The notes below the pieces were generated by a model, which searched no databases, was not told the origin of the DNA, and was given only the letters and a program-made list of their open reading frames with translations. Positions 9,124 through 20,679 of a stretch of DNA of 64,000 nt are shown here, piece by piece. The stretch spans positions 558,001 through 622,000 of the forward strand of contig NZ_JACXBP010000001.1 in NCBI RefSeq assembly GCF_014773485.1. Direction: 5' to 3'. Every line of letters starts with the position of its first letter. Position 1 is the first letter of the stretch. The stretch is from Erwinia aphidicola. Its GTDB lineage: Bacteria; Pseudomonadota; Gammaproteobacteria; Enterobacterales; Enterobacteriaceae. Made by a program: the position numbers and the translations under genes.

Positions 9124-9545
9124 AATGCCTGCTCTCTTTTCATGAGGAATCAGTAACCTGACGGGAATAAAGCACGCGTCAAGGCGTCGCTACATCAAAC
9201 CTTCACGGTTATCCGGACTGACTTTAATGTTTCTGTTGTGTGACAAAATCAGGGCAGCGGAGCGGTGATGAAAAAGGCCATCACGCAATTCCGTCATAAT
9301 TGAAGAGATGAGTATGCAGGAGTTATTTGGCTTAGTTAATACGGGAAAATCCTAAAAGACGATGAAAAATCGAACAGGATAATTCTGAAAGGGAAAATAA
9401 GCGCAGCGGTAATTTGAAAATTAAAAAATGTGGTTATGACAATAAGATAACAATAAAGCCCCCGTTTGATGAAAATGAAAACCGCCAGCGGCAATTATGG
9501 CGGTTTTCGGATTATCCCTATCTCAGCGGCAAGCGCGAAATGACG
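9124..9545 (-). other. wbaP upstream region
   Basis: A 422-bp gene-free stretch between cvrA and wbaP. It begins with the cvrA terminator (9478-9507), and the rest is AT-rich and must carry the wbaP promoter. No JUMPstart/ops element typical of polysaccharide clusters was seen, and I found no good RcsAB box. Confidence 0.6.
9478..9507 (-). terminator. Terminator of cvrA
   Basis: ACCGCCA and TGGCGGT form a stem flanked by A-run and T-run, giving GC-stem plus TTTTC on both strands. It lies 38 bp downstream of the cvrA stop. Confidence 0.8.
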
Positions 9546-11273
9546 CTACTCCTTCTCTTCCTGAACCCTTACGCCAATCTTGACGATCTCATTGGCTTCT
9601 TTTTCTGCCACGGTCCAGATCATATTTTTCCATTCAACCTGATCCCCGACCACCGGCGCGCCGCCGATAATGCCGGATACCAGCTGGCCCAGCGTCTGCT
9701 GGCTGTTGGCCTCTTCATCCAGGTCGATGCCATAGATCTCTGACACGTCGTGCAAACGTGCATCAGCCTGCAGAATAAAATCACCAAAGAAGCGCTGGTC
9801 GAGGGCGACAGGCGGCGACTGGCTGAACAGCTTACCGAGCGCAGGCAGGTCGCGCTCGCGGCCAATCACGCACAGTACATCGTTCTCACGCAGTCGCGTG
9901 CTGCCGGTGGGGTGCAGCAGCAGGTTATCGCGAAACAGCGCGGCGATGCGCGTTTCACGCGGCATCTTCAGATCGCGCAGCGCCGCACCTACGCACCACT
10001 TGTCGGCGCTTAGCTGATAGACGAACTGCTCCCACGGATTCTCCGGATGGATGTCGAGGCCGACGCGGGAGATTGGCGAAGCCATGGGGGGCACAATCAC
10101 CCTGGCTTTGCGCGCCGCCCAGCCCAGCGAGGTGCCCTGAACCATCAGCGACACCAGCACCACGAAGAAGGCGATATTGAAGAACAGCGGGGCGTGAGGC
10201 AATCCGGCCATCATCGGAAATACCGCCAGGATAATCGGTACTGCGCCGCGCAGCCCCACCCAGCTGATAAATATGCGCTCGCGAATATTAAAGCCGCGAA
10301 ACGGCAGCAGCCCGATGATAATTGACAGCGGGCGAGCTACCAGGATCAGGCACAGCGACAGCAAAGTGGCAGGCAGCGCGATGTGCCACAGGTCAGTCGG
10401 GTTAACCAGCAGTCCCAGCACCAGGAACATGCCAATCTGGCTAAGCCAGGCCATACCGTCAAAGGTCTGCAGGATGCCGTGGCGATTGCGAATTGGGCGG
10501 TTACCCAGCACAAAGCCGCACAGGTAGACGGCGAGGATACCGCTGCCTTCCAGCACTGTCGTCAGCGCAAAGACCAGAATCCCACCGCTGACCGCCAGCA
10601 GAGGGTAGAGGCCGCCCGCGAGAGAGACGCGGTTAATCATTTGCAGCAGCGCCCAGCCGCCGCCCAGCCCAAGCACGATCCCGAGGCCAAACTGCTGCAC
10701 CAGATGCACCACAAACATCCAGCTCAGCCCGCTTTGCCCCTGCTGGATCATCTCAATCAGGGTGATGGTCAGGAACACCGCCATCGGGTCGTTGCTGCCG
10801 GACTCAATCTCCAGCGTGGCGCTGACGCGCTCGTTGAGACCTTTGCCGCCCAGCAGGGAGAACACGGCTGCAGCATCGGTAGAGCCGATAATTGCCCCGA
10901 CGAGAAAACCGTTCATCAGATTAAGGTCGAACAGCCAGGCGGCAGCCAGACCGGTCAGCCCGGCGGTGATCAGTACCCCCACCGTTGCCAGCGACAGCGC
11001 CGGTCCGAGTGCCACCTTAAAGGAGCTGGCCTGAGTACGCATGCCGCCGTCCAGCAGGATGATGGCCAGCGCAAGGTTACTAATCAGATAGGCTGCCGGA
11101 TAGTTGTCAAAGGCAATGCCGCCGATGCCGTCAATCCCGGCAAGCATACCGAGGGCGAGAAAGATAACTAATATCGGGATGCCCAGCTTAGATGAGAAAG
11201 AGCTGAGCAGAATGCTCGAAGCTACCAGCACTGAACCAATGATGAAAAGACTGTAGATCGCGCTGGCTTCCAA
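9546..11273 (-). CDS. cvrA: Potassium/proton antiporter CvrA (NhaP2)
   Basis: CPA1-family K+/H+ antiporter of the inner membrane needed for cell volume and cation homeostasis at low osmolarity. The 575-residue protein is close to the E. coli length. It has roughly 12 hydrophobic segments in the first 390 residues, including [16 protein letters not shown] and [14 protein letters not shown], where the conserved aspartates lie. A cytoplasmic TrkA-C domain follows (GVRVQEEKE at the end). The start appears to be TTG, preceded by AGGAGAAA; no in-frame ATG exists nearby and the N terminus [10 protein letters not shown] aligns with the family from that codon. Confidence 0.94.
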   Translation of the reverse strand: MEASAIYSLFIIGSVLVASSILLSSFSSKLGIPILVIFLALGMLAGIDGIGGIAFDNYPAAYLISNLALAIILLDGGMRTQASSFKVALGPALSLATVGVLITAGLTGLAAAWLFDLNLMNGFLVGAIIGSTDAAAVFSLLGGKGLNERVSATLEIESGSNDPMAVFLTITLIEMIQQGQSGLSWMFVVHLVQQFGLGIVLGLGGGWALLQMINRVSLAGGLYPLLAVSGGILVFALTTVLEGSGILAVYLCGFVLGNRPIRNRHGILQTFDGMAWLSQIGMFLVLGLLVNPTDLWHIALPATLLSLCLILVARPLSIIIGLLPFRGFNIRERIFISWVGLRGAVPIILAVFPMMAGLPHAPLFFNIAFFVVLVSLMVQGTSLGWAARKARVIVPPMASPISRVGLDIHPENPWEQFVYQLSADKWCVGAALRDLKMPRETRIAALFRDNLLLHPTGSTRLRENDVLCVIGRERDLPALGKLFSQSPPVALDQRFFGDFILQADARLHDVSEIYGIDLDEEANSQQTLGQLVSGIIGGAPVVGDQVEWKNMIWTVAEKEANEIVKIGVRVQEEKE

Positions 11274-11540
11274 TGGGCATTTCTCCTGTGAAGATTAAAA
11301 ACCTGTTTTTACAGTGTGTTGTAACAGCCGGTATAAAGTCAAAACCCGAAGGTCACTGATTGGCATTCTGAGGGTACTATTTTAGCCAGAATAAAATATC
11401 GCATAAAGTCATGAAACAAATGCTGATGAGTGCGATAAAAGTACGCTTTATTTCGTGGATTGAAGCGAAAGGCGGGTAGTGAGGGGAAATCTGCCGTTTA
11501 AAGCGGCATCGTCACCCTGGCACCAGGTGATTCTACGGGA

Positions 11541-11569
11541 AAAGGGTTGACCAGGCGACCGGTCAACCC
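11541..11569 (-). terminator. Terminator of the yeaGH operon
   Basis: A 9-bp stem (GGGTTGACC with GGTCAACCC, 8-nt loop) followed on the minus strand by TTTTCCC, just after the yeaH stop. The rest of the 303-bp cvrA-yeaH gap shows no other feature. Confidence 0.8.
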
Positions 11570-11576
11570 GCTGGTT

Positions 11577-12926
<1,350 letters not shown>

Positions 12927-14861
12927 TTACGACGATTTTCTCACGCGCAGATACCATTCGCACAGCAGACGTACCTGTTTGCGGGTGTACCCTTTTTCCA
13001 TCATACGGTCGACGAAATCGTCGTGTTTCTTCTGTTCGTCGGTCGACGTTTTGGCGTTAAATGAAATGACCGGCAGCAGCTCCTCAGTATTCGAGAACAT
13101 TTTCTTCTCGATTACGGTGCGCAGCTTCTCGTAGCTGGTCCAGTTCGGATTACGACCATTGTTATGCGCCCGGGCGCGCAGCACGAAGTTGACGATCTCA
13201 TTACGGAAGTCTTTCGGGTTACTGATCCCGGCCGGCTTCTCAATTTTCTCCAGTTCGGCATTCAGGGATTCACGGTCAAACAGCTGGCCGGTGTCCGGAT
13301 CGCGGTACTCCTGATCCTGAATCCAGAAGTCAGCGTAGGTGACATAGCGGTCAAAAATGTTCTGGCCATATTCGGAGTAGGACTCCAGATACGCAGTCTG
13401 GATCTCTTTGCCAATAAACTCGGCGTATTTCGGGATCAGATAGCCTTTCAGGTGCTCGAGATATTTCTCTGCCTGCTCCTGTGGGAACTGCTCACGGTCA
13501 ATCTGCTGTTCCAGCACGTAAAACAGATGCACCGGGTTAGCTGCCACTTCGACATGGTCAAAGTTAAACACGCGCGACAAAATTTTGAAGGCAAAGCGGG
13601 TAGATAACCCGTTCATTCCCTCATCGACGCCAGCGTAATCACGATACTCCTGGTAAGACTTCGACTTAGGGTCGGTGTCTTTCAGGCTTTCACCGTCGTA
13701 CACGCGCATTTTAGAGTAAGTGCTGGAGTTTTCCGGCTCTTTCAGGCGCGACAGGATAGAGAAGCGTGCCAGGGTTTCCAGCGTGCCGGGCGCGCAAGGT
13801 GCATGGGTCAGCTCACTGTTGACCAGCAGTTTCTCGTAGATTTTTATCTCTTCAGAAACGCGCAGGCAGTAAGGCACTTTGACGATGTAGACACGGTCTA
13901 AGAACGCTTCGTTGTTCTTGTTATTACGGAACGTTACCCACTCAGATTCGTTCGAGTGCGCAAGGATAATCCCGTTAAACGGCAGGGCGGAGATACCTTC
14001 CGTCCCGTTATAGTTACCTTCCTGGGTGGCGGTCAGCAGCGGATGCAGCACTTTAATCGGTGCTTTAAACATCTCGACGAATTCCATAATCCCCTGGTTA
14101 GCACGGCATAACGCGCCAGAATAACCGTAAGCATCCGGATCGTTCTGGGCGTGGTTCTCCAGTTTACGGATGTCGACTTTACCCACCAGTGCGGAGATAT
14201 CCTGGTTGTTTTCATCGCCCGGTTCAGTTTTGGCAATCGCCACCTGTTCCAGAATTGACGGCCAGACTTTCACCACTTTGAAGCGGGTGATGTCACCGCC
14301 AAATTCATGCAGGCGTTTAGCCGCCCACGGCGACATGATGGTGCCAAGATAACGGCGCGGGACGCCATACTCTTTATCAAGAATATTGGCATCTTCCTGC
14401 GGGTTAAACAGGCACAGCGGATGGTCATTAACCGGGCTGCGCTCACCGTCGGCGGTCAGCACGTAAATGGGTACGCGCTGCATTAAAGATTTCAGCCGTT
14501 CAGCCAGTGAGGATTTACCGCCACCGACCGGGCCGAGCAGATAGAGAATTTGTTTCTTCTCTTCCAGCCCCTGCGCCGCGTGCTTCAGGTAGGAGACGAT
14601 CTGTTCAATCGCATCCTCCATACCATAAAACTCTTCGAACGCCGGGTAGCGTGCGACCACACGGTTAGAGAACAGTCGGGAAAGGCGTGGCTCCAGGGCG
14701 GTGTCCACCATTACTGGCTCACCGATAGCCATTAACAGTCGTTCCGCCGCGTTGGCGTATGCACTGCGATCCTGCCGGCAAACCGCAAGGAACTCCTGCA
14801 GTGTGAACTCTTCGTCCTTGGCAGCTTCATAACGCTGACGATAGTGATCGAATATATTCAT
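12927..14861 (-). CDS. yeaG: PrkA-type serine protein kinase YeaG
   Basis: A 644-residue PrkA family protein, exactly the E. coli YeaG length. The N-terminal AAA-like domain has the Walker A sequence LLGPVGGGKSSLAERL at about residue 105-120. The C-terminal PrkA kinase domain includes NEEAFLDRVYIVKVPYCLRVSEE-type blocks. In E. coli YeaG is a serine kinase needed for survival of prolonged nitrogen starvation and belongs to the NtrC and RpoS regulons. First gene of yeaG-yeaH, read from a sigma-54-type promoter about 83-98 bp upstream. ATG with an AAAGGACGGG ribosome site. Confidence 0.95.
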   Translation of the reverse strand: MNIFDHYRQRYEAAKDEEFTLQEFLAVCRQDRSAYANAAERLLMAIGEPVMVDTALEPRLSRLFSNRVVARYPAFEEFYGMEDAIEQIVSYLKHAAQGLEEKKQILYLLGPVGGGKSSLAERLKSLMQRVPIYVLTADGERSPVNDHPLCLFNPQEDANILDKEYGVPRRYLGTIMSPWAAKRLHEFGGDITRFKVVKVWPSILEQVAIAKTEPGDENNQDISALVGKVDIRKLENHAQNDPDAYGYSGALCRANQGIMEFVEMFKAPIKVLHPLLTATQEGNYNGTEGISALPFNGIILAHSNESEWVTFRNNKNNEAFLDRVYIVKVPYCLRVSEEIKIYEKLLVNSELTHAPCAPGTLETLARFSILSRLKEPENSSTYSKMRVYDGESLKDTDPKSKSYQEYRDYAGVDEGMNGLSTRFAFKILSRVFNFDHVEVAANPVHLFYVLEQQIDREQFPQEQAEKYLEHLKGYLIPKYAEFIGKEIQTAYLESYSEYGQNIFDRYVTYADFWIQDQEYRDPDTGQLFDRESLNAELEKIEKPAGISNPKDFRNEIVNFVLRARAHNNGRNPNWTSYEKLRTVIEKKMFSNTEELLPVISFNAKTSTDEQKKHDDFVDRMMEKGYTRKQVRLLCEWYLRVRKSS

Positions 14862-15282
14862 GGCGATGCCCGTCCTTTCGTTTTTAGCACAGGTACCAGG
14901 AGCCTAATTGGGGCAGCCCCTGAAGGAACTTGTTAATGAGTACAGCAACCCTTATGCCAACCTGACTGTTTTAGCGGAAAACACAATTTTTTTTGGTTAC
15001 TCTGCTCGTCAAAATTTAGCGTCTTACAATTAAGCGTAGATCGCATTTAGGAAATTTCCTGAACCGCTCGACATTTTCAATGAAATTTCAATAACAAAGT
15101 CATTTTGTCACTAAGCGCTGGCCTTAACTGATGCGGGCTGAGGCGGTTTTTGTCAGAACAATGGTCAATTTTTAACAGTTCAATTGATTCTAAGTGCTAC
15201 CAGTTGTGTAAATATCTGACTAACAATCCACTTACTGTTTAAACTATTACGCTGATTGTTATATTTATGGAACGGATAAATT
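14862..15282. other. Divergent region yeaG/mipA
   Basis: A 421-bp AT-rich region carrying the sigma-54 promoter of yeaG (annotated separately) and the unmapped mipA promoter. No clear NtrC enhancer pair was recognised by eye. Confidence 0.6.
14944..14959 (-). promoter_or_regulatory. Sigma-54 (RpoN) promoter of yeaGH
   Basis: On the minus strand TGGCATAAGGGTTGCT has the invariant -24 GG and -12 GC with exact 10-bp spacing and matches TGGCAC-N5-TTGCW at most positions. It would start transcription about 70 nt before yeaG. E. coli yeaG is known to be NtrC/sigma-54 dependent, which agrees. Confidence 0.75.
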
Positions 15283-16032
15283 GTGAACCATTTCAAAGTT
15301 ACCGCGCTTGCTGCCTTTTTACCTCTCTGTTTTGCGGCACCCTTCGCACAGGCGAACCCACTGACGCTGGGTGCTTCACTGCTTTATAGCCAGAGCCCAT
15401 ATAAGAGCGGCCAGGACCGTTATTACCCTGTTCCCATCGTCAATTATGAGGGCGACAGTTTCTACATTCGCAGCCTGCAGGCGGGTTATTACCTGTGGAA
15501 AGACAGCCAGGATCAGCTGTCATTAACCGTGCTGGGTTCCCCGCAGAACTTCGACCCGGATGATGTGGATGATGGTGATATGAAGTCGCTGAATAAGCGT
15601 CATATGACTCTGATGGGCGGTGTGGCTTATCGTCATAGTGCCGACTGGGGTATCGTGCGTACCACGCTGGTTGGCGATATGCTCGATAACAGTAACGGAA
15701 TAATCTGGGATCTGACCTATCTGTACCGCTTCGAATTTGGCCGTTTCAGCCTGACGCCGGGCATCGGTGCGCTGTGGAACAGCTCGAATCAGAACGACTA
15801 CTATTACGGGATTTCCTCTGCTGAATCTCGCCGCAGCGGGCTGGATAGTTACGATCCTGACAGCAGCTGGAGCCCCTATCTGGAAGTGACCGCCGGCTGG
15901 AAAATTGCCGACAGCTGGAATGCCACGCTTTCAGGCCGCTACACCCGTCTGGGCAGTGATATCAAAGATAGCCCGATGGTGGACCAGGACTCTCAGGTTC
16001 TGCTCTGGACCGGGGTCAGCTATACCTTCTGA
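15283..16032 (+). CDS. mipA: MipA/OmpV family outer-membrane scaffolding protein
   Basis: A 249-residue outer-membrane beta-barrel protein. E. coli MipA links the murein polymerase PBP1B and the hydrolase MltA. An N-terminal signal peptide of about 24 residues ends in FAQA before NPLTLG. The rest is rich in alternating aromatic strands (YYPVPIVNYEGDSFYIR, LLWTGVSYTF at the C terminus with terminal Phe, as for outer-membrane barrels). The start is GTG; the TTG two bases upstream leads to an immediate stop. Neighbours yeaG and yeaE match the E. coli order. Followed by a strong terminator. Confidence 0.9.
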   Translation: MNHFKVTALAAFLPLCFAAPFAQANPLTLGASLLYSQSPYKSGQDRYYPVPIVNYEGDSFYIRSLQAGYYLWKDSQDQLSLTVLGSPQNFDPDDVDDGDMKSLNKRHMTLMGGVAYRHSADWGIVRTTLVGDMLDNSNGIIWDLTYLYRFEFGRFSLTPGIGALWNSSNQNDYYYGISSAESRRSGLDSYDPDSSWSPYLEVTAGWKIADSWNATLSGRYTRLGSDIKDSPMVDQDSQVLLWTGVSYTF

Positions 16033-16053
16033 CGCCGCAGGTATGCACTGATA

Positions 16054-16074
16054 AAGGGCGCTCTGCGCCCTTTT
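16054..16074 (+). terminator. Terminator of mipA
   Basis: GGGCGC-TCT-GCGCCC stem followed by TTTT, 23 bp after the mipA stop. Confidence 0.85.
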
Positions 16075-16114
16075 GCACATCTGTAGCGCACCAATAAAGT
16101 GCATGGAGATTGCG

Positions 16115-16966
16115 ATGAGCCGAATTGTTACCTTTGCTGATGGAACCCCCTTGCCTGCCATTGGACAGGGGACCTGGTATATGGGGGAGAGCCCGGATTT
16201 GCAACGCCAGGAAGTGAGCGCATTACAGGCTGGACTGGATTGCGGGTTAACGCTGATTGATACTGCTGAAATGTATGCTGACGGCAGGGCGGAAGAAGTG
16301 GTCGGCGTGGCGCTAAAGCAGCGCCGTGACCAGGCGTTCGTCGTGTCAAAAGTTTACCCCTGGCACGCCGGGGAGTTGGAGGCTATTGAAGCCTGCGAGC
16401 GCAGCCTGCAACGTCTGCAAACGGATTATCTCGATCTCTACTTGCTGCACTGGCGCGGCAATATCCCGCTGGAGGAGACGCTACGGGCAATGGAACAGCT
16501 GCAGAGCCAGGGCAAAATTCGCCGCTGGGGCGTATCCAATTTTGACGTCGAGGATATGCAGGAGCTGCTGGCTGAAGAGGGCGGAGAGCATTGCGCGACC
16601 AATCAGGTGCTGTACCACCTGGCCTCACGCGGTATTGAGTATGATCTGCTGCCGGAATGTCAGCAGCTGGCAATGCCGGTGATGGCCTACTGCCCGCTGG
16701 CACAGGCCGGAAAATTGCGCAGCGAGCTGATGCAACACCCGACGCTACGCGATATTGCACAACAAAAGGGCATCAGCGTCGCTCAGCTGCTGCTGGCATG
16801 GGCAATCCGCAAGGAAGGGGTACTGGCCATTCCTAAAGCCAGCACTATTGCCCATGTGCAGGAGAATGCGGTTGCACTTGAGGTGACTTTATCCAGTGCA
16901 GAGCTGGCGCTGATTAACCAGGCTTACCCGCCCCCGGGCAGCAAAATGCCGCTGGATGTGGTGTAA
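16115..16966 (+). CDS. yeaE: Aldo/keto reductase YeaE
   Basis: NADPH-dependent cytosolic aldo/keto reductase of 283 residues; E. coli YeaE reduces methylglyoxal among other aldehydes. The catalytic tetrad regions are visible: IDTAEMYADG (Asp and Tyr), VSKVYPW (Lys) and LYLLHWRG (His). The cofactor-binding end IPKASTIAHVQEN is typical of the family. The start was set at ATG giving MSRIVTFADG, with GGAG seven bases upstream; two in-frame upstream ATGs add residues not seen in relatives. It lies after the mipA terminator and converges with yeaD. Confidence 0.92.
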   Translation: MSRIVTFADGTPLPAIGQGTWYMGESPDLQRQEVSALQAGLDCGLTLIDTAEMYADGRAEEVVGVALKQRRDQAFVVSKVYPWHAGELEAIEACERSLQRLQTDYLDLYLLHWRGNIPLEETLRAMEQLQSQGKIRRWGVSNFDVEDMQELLAEEGGEHCATNQVLYHLASRGIEYDLLPECQQLAMPVMAYCPLAQAGKLRSELMQHPTLRDIAQQKGISVAQLLLAWAIRKEGVLAIPKASTIAHVQENAVALEVTLSSAELALINQAYPPPGSKMPLDVV

Positions 16967-16993
16967 GGAGCGGCGTTAGCCGCCCCTGAGCGA

Positions 16994-17872
16994 TTAGACT
17001 TTGCTACGCACCCGGAAGGTGGTTGCCAGCCGCGCCGGGTTTTCCCCGGCACTTTTCATCGCGCTACTGACGTGGGCGGTTTCGACGCAGACCATGGTTT
17101 GATAGCCGTCATTCGCCATATCCCCCATGCTGCATGAGAGTTCAGCCCCCGGGTTCCACGTGACAACGTCACTATGATGATGGTGGTAGACCTCAATAAC
17201 GCGTTGACCCGCCTTGTCGTTAATGACGCTGCAATCCGCTGGCGCGGTATAGATGCGGTCAATGCGCTGCGGATAGCTCTGCTTACCGTCGTCTGAATGC
17301 CCCTCTACGCCGTTATTAACCTTATCGATAAAGCGATTGCCAAGCCCGCTCACCTCTACGCCCTGAATATCCGCGATGGCAAAGTAGCTGTGCAGGGCCG
17401 CAGTCGCTTCAAAGTCACCGTGGGCTTCCAGCTCAATTTCGCAGCGGTCGCTGAAGCGGAAACGGGCAAACAGGGTGAAATCATGCGGCCACAGCTTCTT
17501 AGTCTGATCGTTGCTTTCCAGCACCAGCGTCAGCACCACGCTGTCGGCATTCTCATCGTGGGCGGAGAGTTTCCATGGCAGGTTACGGGCGAATCCATGC
17601 GCAGGTTCACCGGCAGGGCCGAACCATGGCCAGCAGATCGGGACGCCGCCGCGAATGGCTTTCCCGCTGTTCCACGCGGTTTTGTCGCTGAGCCAGATGA
17701 CCGGCTTCTCGCCTGAAGGCTGCCAGGCAATCAGCTGGGCGCCCTGCAGGGTGACGGCAGCGCGGACTTTAGGATGGGTGACGACGATTGTCGGCAGTTC
17801 ACCTATCTGGCGCTGGGTGATGTAGGGGCTAATTTGGTTAATGACCGGCAGTGAAAAAAGTTTCTCGTTCAT
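16994..17872 (-). CDS. yeaD: D-hexose-6-phosphate mutarotase YeaD
   Basis: Cytosolic aldose-1-epimerase-like enzyme of 292 residues, thought to catalyse anomerisation of glucose-6-phosphate and related sugars. Conserved blocks include GGVPICWPWFGP, HGFARNLPW and ALHSYFAIADI; the histidines in the last two are the likely catalytic ones, and Glu lies near the C terminus (VCVETAHV). It is downstream of gapA on the same strand with a terminator between, the same arrangement as E. coli. The link to glycolysis is consistent with its role. Confidence 0.92.
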   Translation of the reverse strand: MNEKLFSLPVINQISPYITQRQIGELPTIVVTHPKVRAAVTLQGAQLIAWQPSGEKPVIWLSDKTAWNSGKAIRGGVPICWPWFGPAGEPAHGFARNLPWKLSAHDENADSVVLTLVLESNDQTKKLWPHDFTLFARFRFSDRCEIELEAHGDFEATAALHSYFAIADIQGVEVSGLGNRFIDKVNNGVEGHSDDGKQSYPQRIDRIYTAPADCSVINDKAGQRVIEVYHHHHSDVVTWNPGAELSCSMGDMANDGYQTMVCVETAHVSSAMKSAGENPARLATTFRVRSKV

Positions 17873-17896
17873 GAGTCAGCCTTCTGAAATTTAACC

Positions 17897-17925
17897 ATAA
17901 AAAAAGGGCGACTCACGTCGCCCTC
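17897..17925 (-). terminator. Terminator of gapA
   Basis: GGGCGAC-TCAC-GTCGCCC stem followed on the minus strand by a run of T residues. It sits 18 bp beyond the gapA stop and before yeaD. Confidence 0.9.
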
Positions 17926-17942
17926 AGATTCTCTCGCGTCGC

Positions 17943-19009
<1,067 letters not shown>

Positions 19010-19145
19010 GCGGAATCGTGTCAATTGTTGCGACAAATCAAACTGTCGAGCAGGAATTATTCGACACAAAACCTATTTCTTGACCCGCGAACTACAGTGA
19101 TATTGGGATACTGTGCCCGAATATAAAGGGATGGTCGATCCGAAT

Positions 19146-19161
19146 GGTGATCTGCATCACA
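19146..19161. promoter_or_regulatory. Candidate CRP site between gapA and msrB
   Basis: GGTGA-TCTGCA-TCACA matches 9 of 10 consensus bases and is a near-perfect palindrome. It could activate an upstream gapA promoter; the 341-bp divergent region holds no gene. Confidence 0.6.
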
Positions 19162-19279
19162 GTTTGAGATATGACAGAATTCTCTCAGCGCCCGGACGCG
19201 AAAAATTCACCTGATCTTGTTAAGTATTTGTTAGAATACTCACCGATCTTTTCAGAACAACACTGCCAGAGAGTCTAGC

Positions 19280-19690
19280 ATGGCTAATGAAAATACACCT
19301 TTCTCACCCGAAAATGAGTTGAATGAGATGCAGCGCTACGTTACTCAGCAGCGCGGCACCGAACCTCCGTACTCCGGTAAACTGTTGCATAACAAAGACG
19401 CAGGCATATACCACTGCCTGGTGTGCAAAGCTCCGCTGTTCCTGTCGGGCAGTAAATATGATTCCGGCTGCGGCTGGCCGAGCTTCTACGAACCCTACAG
19501 CGATGAGGCTATCCGCTATCTGGAAGACGATTCCCACGGTATGCAGCGCGTTGAAATCCGCTGTGGCAGCTGTGATGCCCACCTGGGGCATGTGTTCCCA
19601 GATGGCCCGCAGCCGACCGGTGAGCGATTCTGCGTGAACTCTGCCTCGCTGAGCTTCACCGACGAAGACGGCAACAGTACTCAGGGGTAA
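19280..19690 (+). CDS. msrB: Peptide-methionine (R)-S-oxide reductase MsrB
   Basis: Repairs the R epimer of methionine sulfoxide in oxidised proteins using thioredoxin. The 136-residue protein has the two zinc CxxC pairs, Cys46/Cys49 (CLVCKAP) and Cys95/Cys98 (CGSCDAH), and the catalytic Cys118 in RFCVNSASL, with the supporting GCGWPSF block. It is followed six bases later by yeaC, so the two are co-transcribed. Start ATG after GAGAGTCTAGC. Divergent from gapA, as in E. coli. Confidence 0.97.
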   Translation: MANENTPFSPENELNEMQRYVTQQRGTEPPYSGKLLHNKDAGIYHCLVCKAPLFLSGSKYDSGCGWPSFYEPYSDEAIRYLEDDSHGMQRVEIRCGSCDAHLGHVFPDGPQPTGERFCVNSASLSFTDEDGNSTQG

Positions 19691-19696
19691 GGCGCA

Positions 19697-19975
19697 ATGG
19701 AACTGGATGAAATGATTGCCAGCATGACGCCGGAAGTGTATCAGCGTCTGGCGACTGCGGTAGAAACCGGCAAGTGGGCTGACGGTGTGGCATTAACCGC
19801 AGAGCAGAAAGAGAACAGCCTGCAGCTGGTATTGCTGTGGCAGGCGCGTCACAACGATAACCCGCAGCACATGAGCGTGGCGAAGGGCGGGGAGATCGTG
19901 ACCAAGAGTAAGAAACAGCTGAAAGAAGAGTTTGGCATTGGCGATGACGACGTCACGCAAATTACGCTGCAGTAA
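19697..19975 (+). CDS. yeaC: DUF1315 family protein YeaC
   Basis: A 92-residue soluble protein of the DUF1315 family. It starts LDEMIASMTPEVYQRLATAVETGKWADGV-like and ends in a conserved basic/acidic stretch (VTKSKKQLKEEF). Co-transcribed with msrB. No function is established for the family, and nothing in the sequence suggests catalysis. Confidence 0.88.
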   Translation: MELDEMIASMTPEVYQRLATAVETGKWADGVALTAEQKENSLQLVLLWQARHNDNPQHMSVAKGGEIVTKSKKQLKEEFGIGDDDVTQITLQ

Positions 19976-20043
19976 ATTATTCCTGCAGGAATAATTCGTA
20001 TAAAGAATCGCCGGTCCGCTCTGTTGACGTCCCGGCGTTTTTC
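19975..20043. terminator. Palindrome plus terminator between yeaC and pncA
   Basis: Two elements lie in the convergent gap. The first is a perfect 22-bp palindrome, AATTATTCCTGCAGGAATAATT, starting at the yeaC stop. The second is a CGCCGG...CCGGCG stem followed by TTTTTC. The second is a conventional terminator for msrB-yeaC. Confidence 0.7.
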
Positions 20044-20049
20044 ATCCAT

Positions 20050-20664
20050 TCAGAGGATCACCGCTCCGGCGTTGGCCATCTCTTGCAGCGCTTTCTGGCT
20101 GTCATCCGGCCTAAGGTTGACACCACGGCAGCCTGCCGACACCAGCGTGACCTGATAACCGAGTGCCAGCGCATCCAGCACGCTGTACTTCACGCAGTAG
20201 TCCGTTGCCAGCCCCATTACCGTCAGTGAGGTGACAGCGTGCTGCTGCAGCCACGCGTGCAGATGCGTCTGCTGACGCTGCCCGTTATCAAAAAACGCGC
20301 TGTAGCTGTCAATCTGCGGATTTTCGCCTTTACAGATCTGCGTGCTAATCAGCGAGCGGTCCAGTTCAGGGTGCAGCTGGGCGCCTGGGCTGTGCTGGAT
20401 GGCGTGATCCGGCCACCACACCTGGGGTAAACCCTGCAGTTCACCCACGGTGCCGGGGATATTACCCGCCGTGGAGGCAAAACTGCCGTGTCCGGCAGGG
20501 TGCCAGTCGAGCGTGGCGATGACCGGCTCACCGCGTGCGCAGAACTCAGCCGCCAGACGGTTAGCCACCGCGATGGTCTGATCACCTTCGGCCACCGCCA
20601 GCGCGCCGCCCGGACAGAAATCATTCTGTAAGTCGATGAGTAACAGTGCCTGACGTGCGCTCAT
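20050..20664 (-). CDS. pncA: Nicotinamidase PncA
   Basis: Cysteine hydrolase that deamidates nicotinamide to nicotinic acid in the NAD salvage cycle (and activates pyrazinamide). The 204-residue protein has the catalytic Asp11 in LLLIDLQNDF, the lysine in CKGENP, the metal-binding DWHPAGHGSFA block and the nucleophile in MGLATDYCVKYS. The ATG with GGAGAG upstream is preferred; a GTG at 20676 could add four residues. It follows ansA by 15 bp, the same ansA-pncA pair as in E. coli. Confidence 0.94.
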   Translation of the reverse strand: MSARQALLLIDLQNDFCPGGALAVAEGDQTIAVANRLAAEFCARGEPVIATLDWHPAGHGSFASTAGNIPGTVGELQGLPQVWWPDHAIQHSPGAQLHPELDRSLISTQICKGENPQIDSYSAFFDNGQRQQTHLHAWLQQHAVTSLTVMGLATDYCVKYSVLDALALGYQVTLVSAGCRGVNLRPDDSQKALQEMANAGAVIL

Positions 20665-20679
20665 ACCACTCTCCACAGG

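Noticed and set aside
9335-9360. Possible RcsAB box upstream of wbaP
   Set aside because: TAGGATTTTCCCGT has about four mismatches to the RcsAB consensus, not enough to call.
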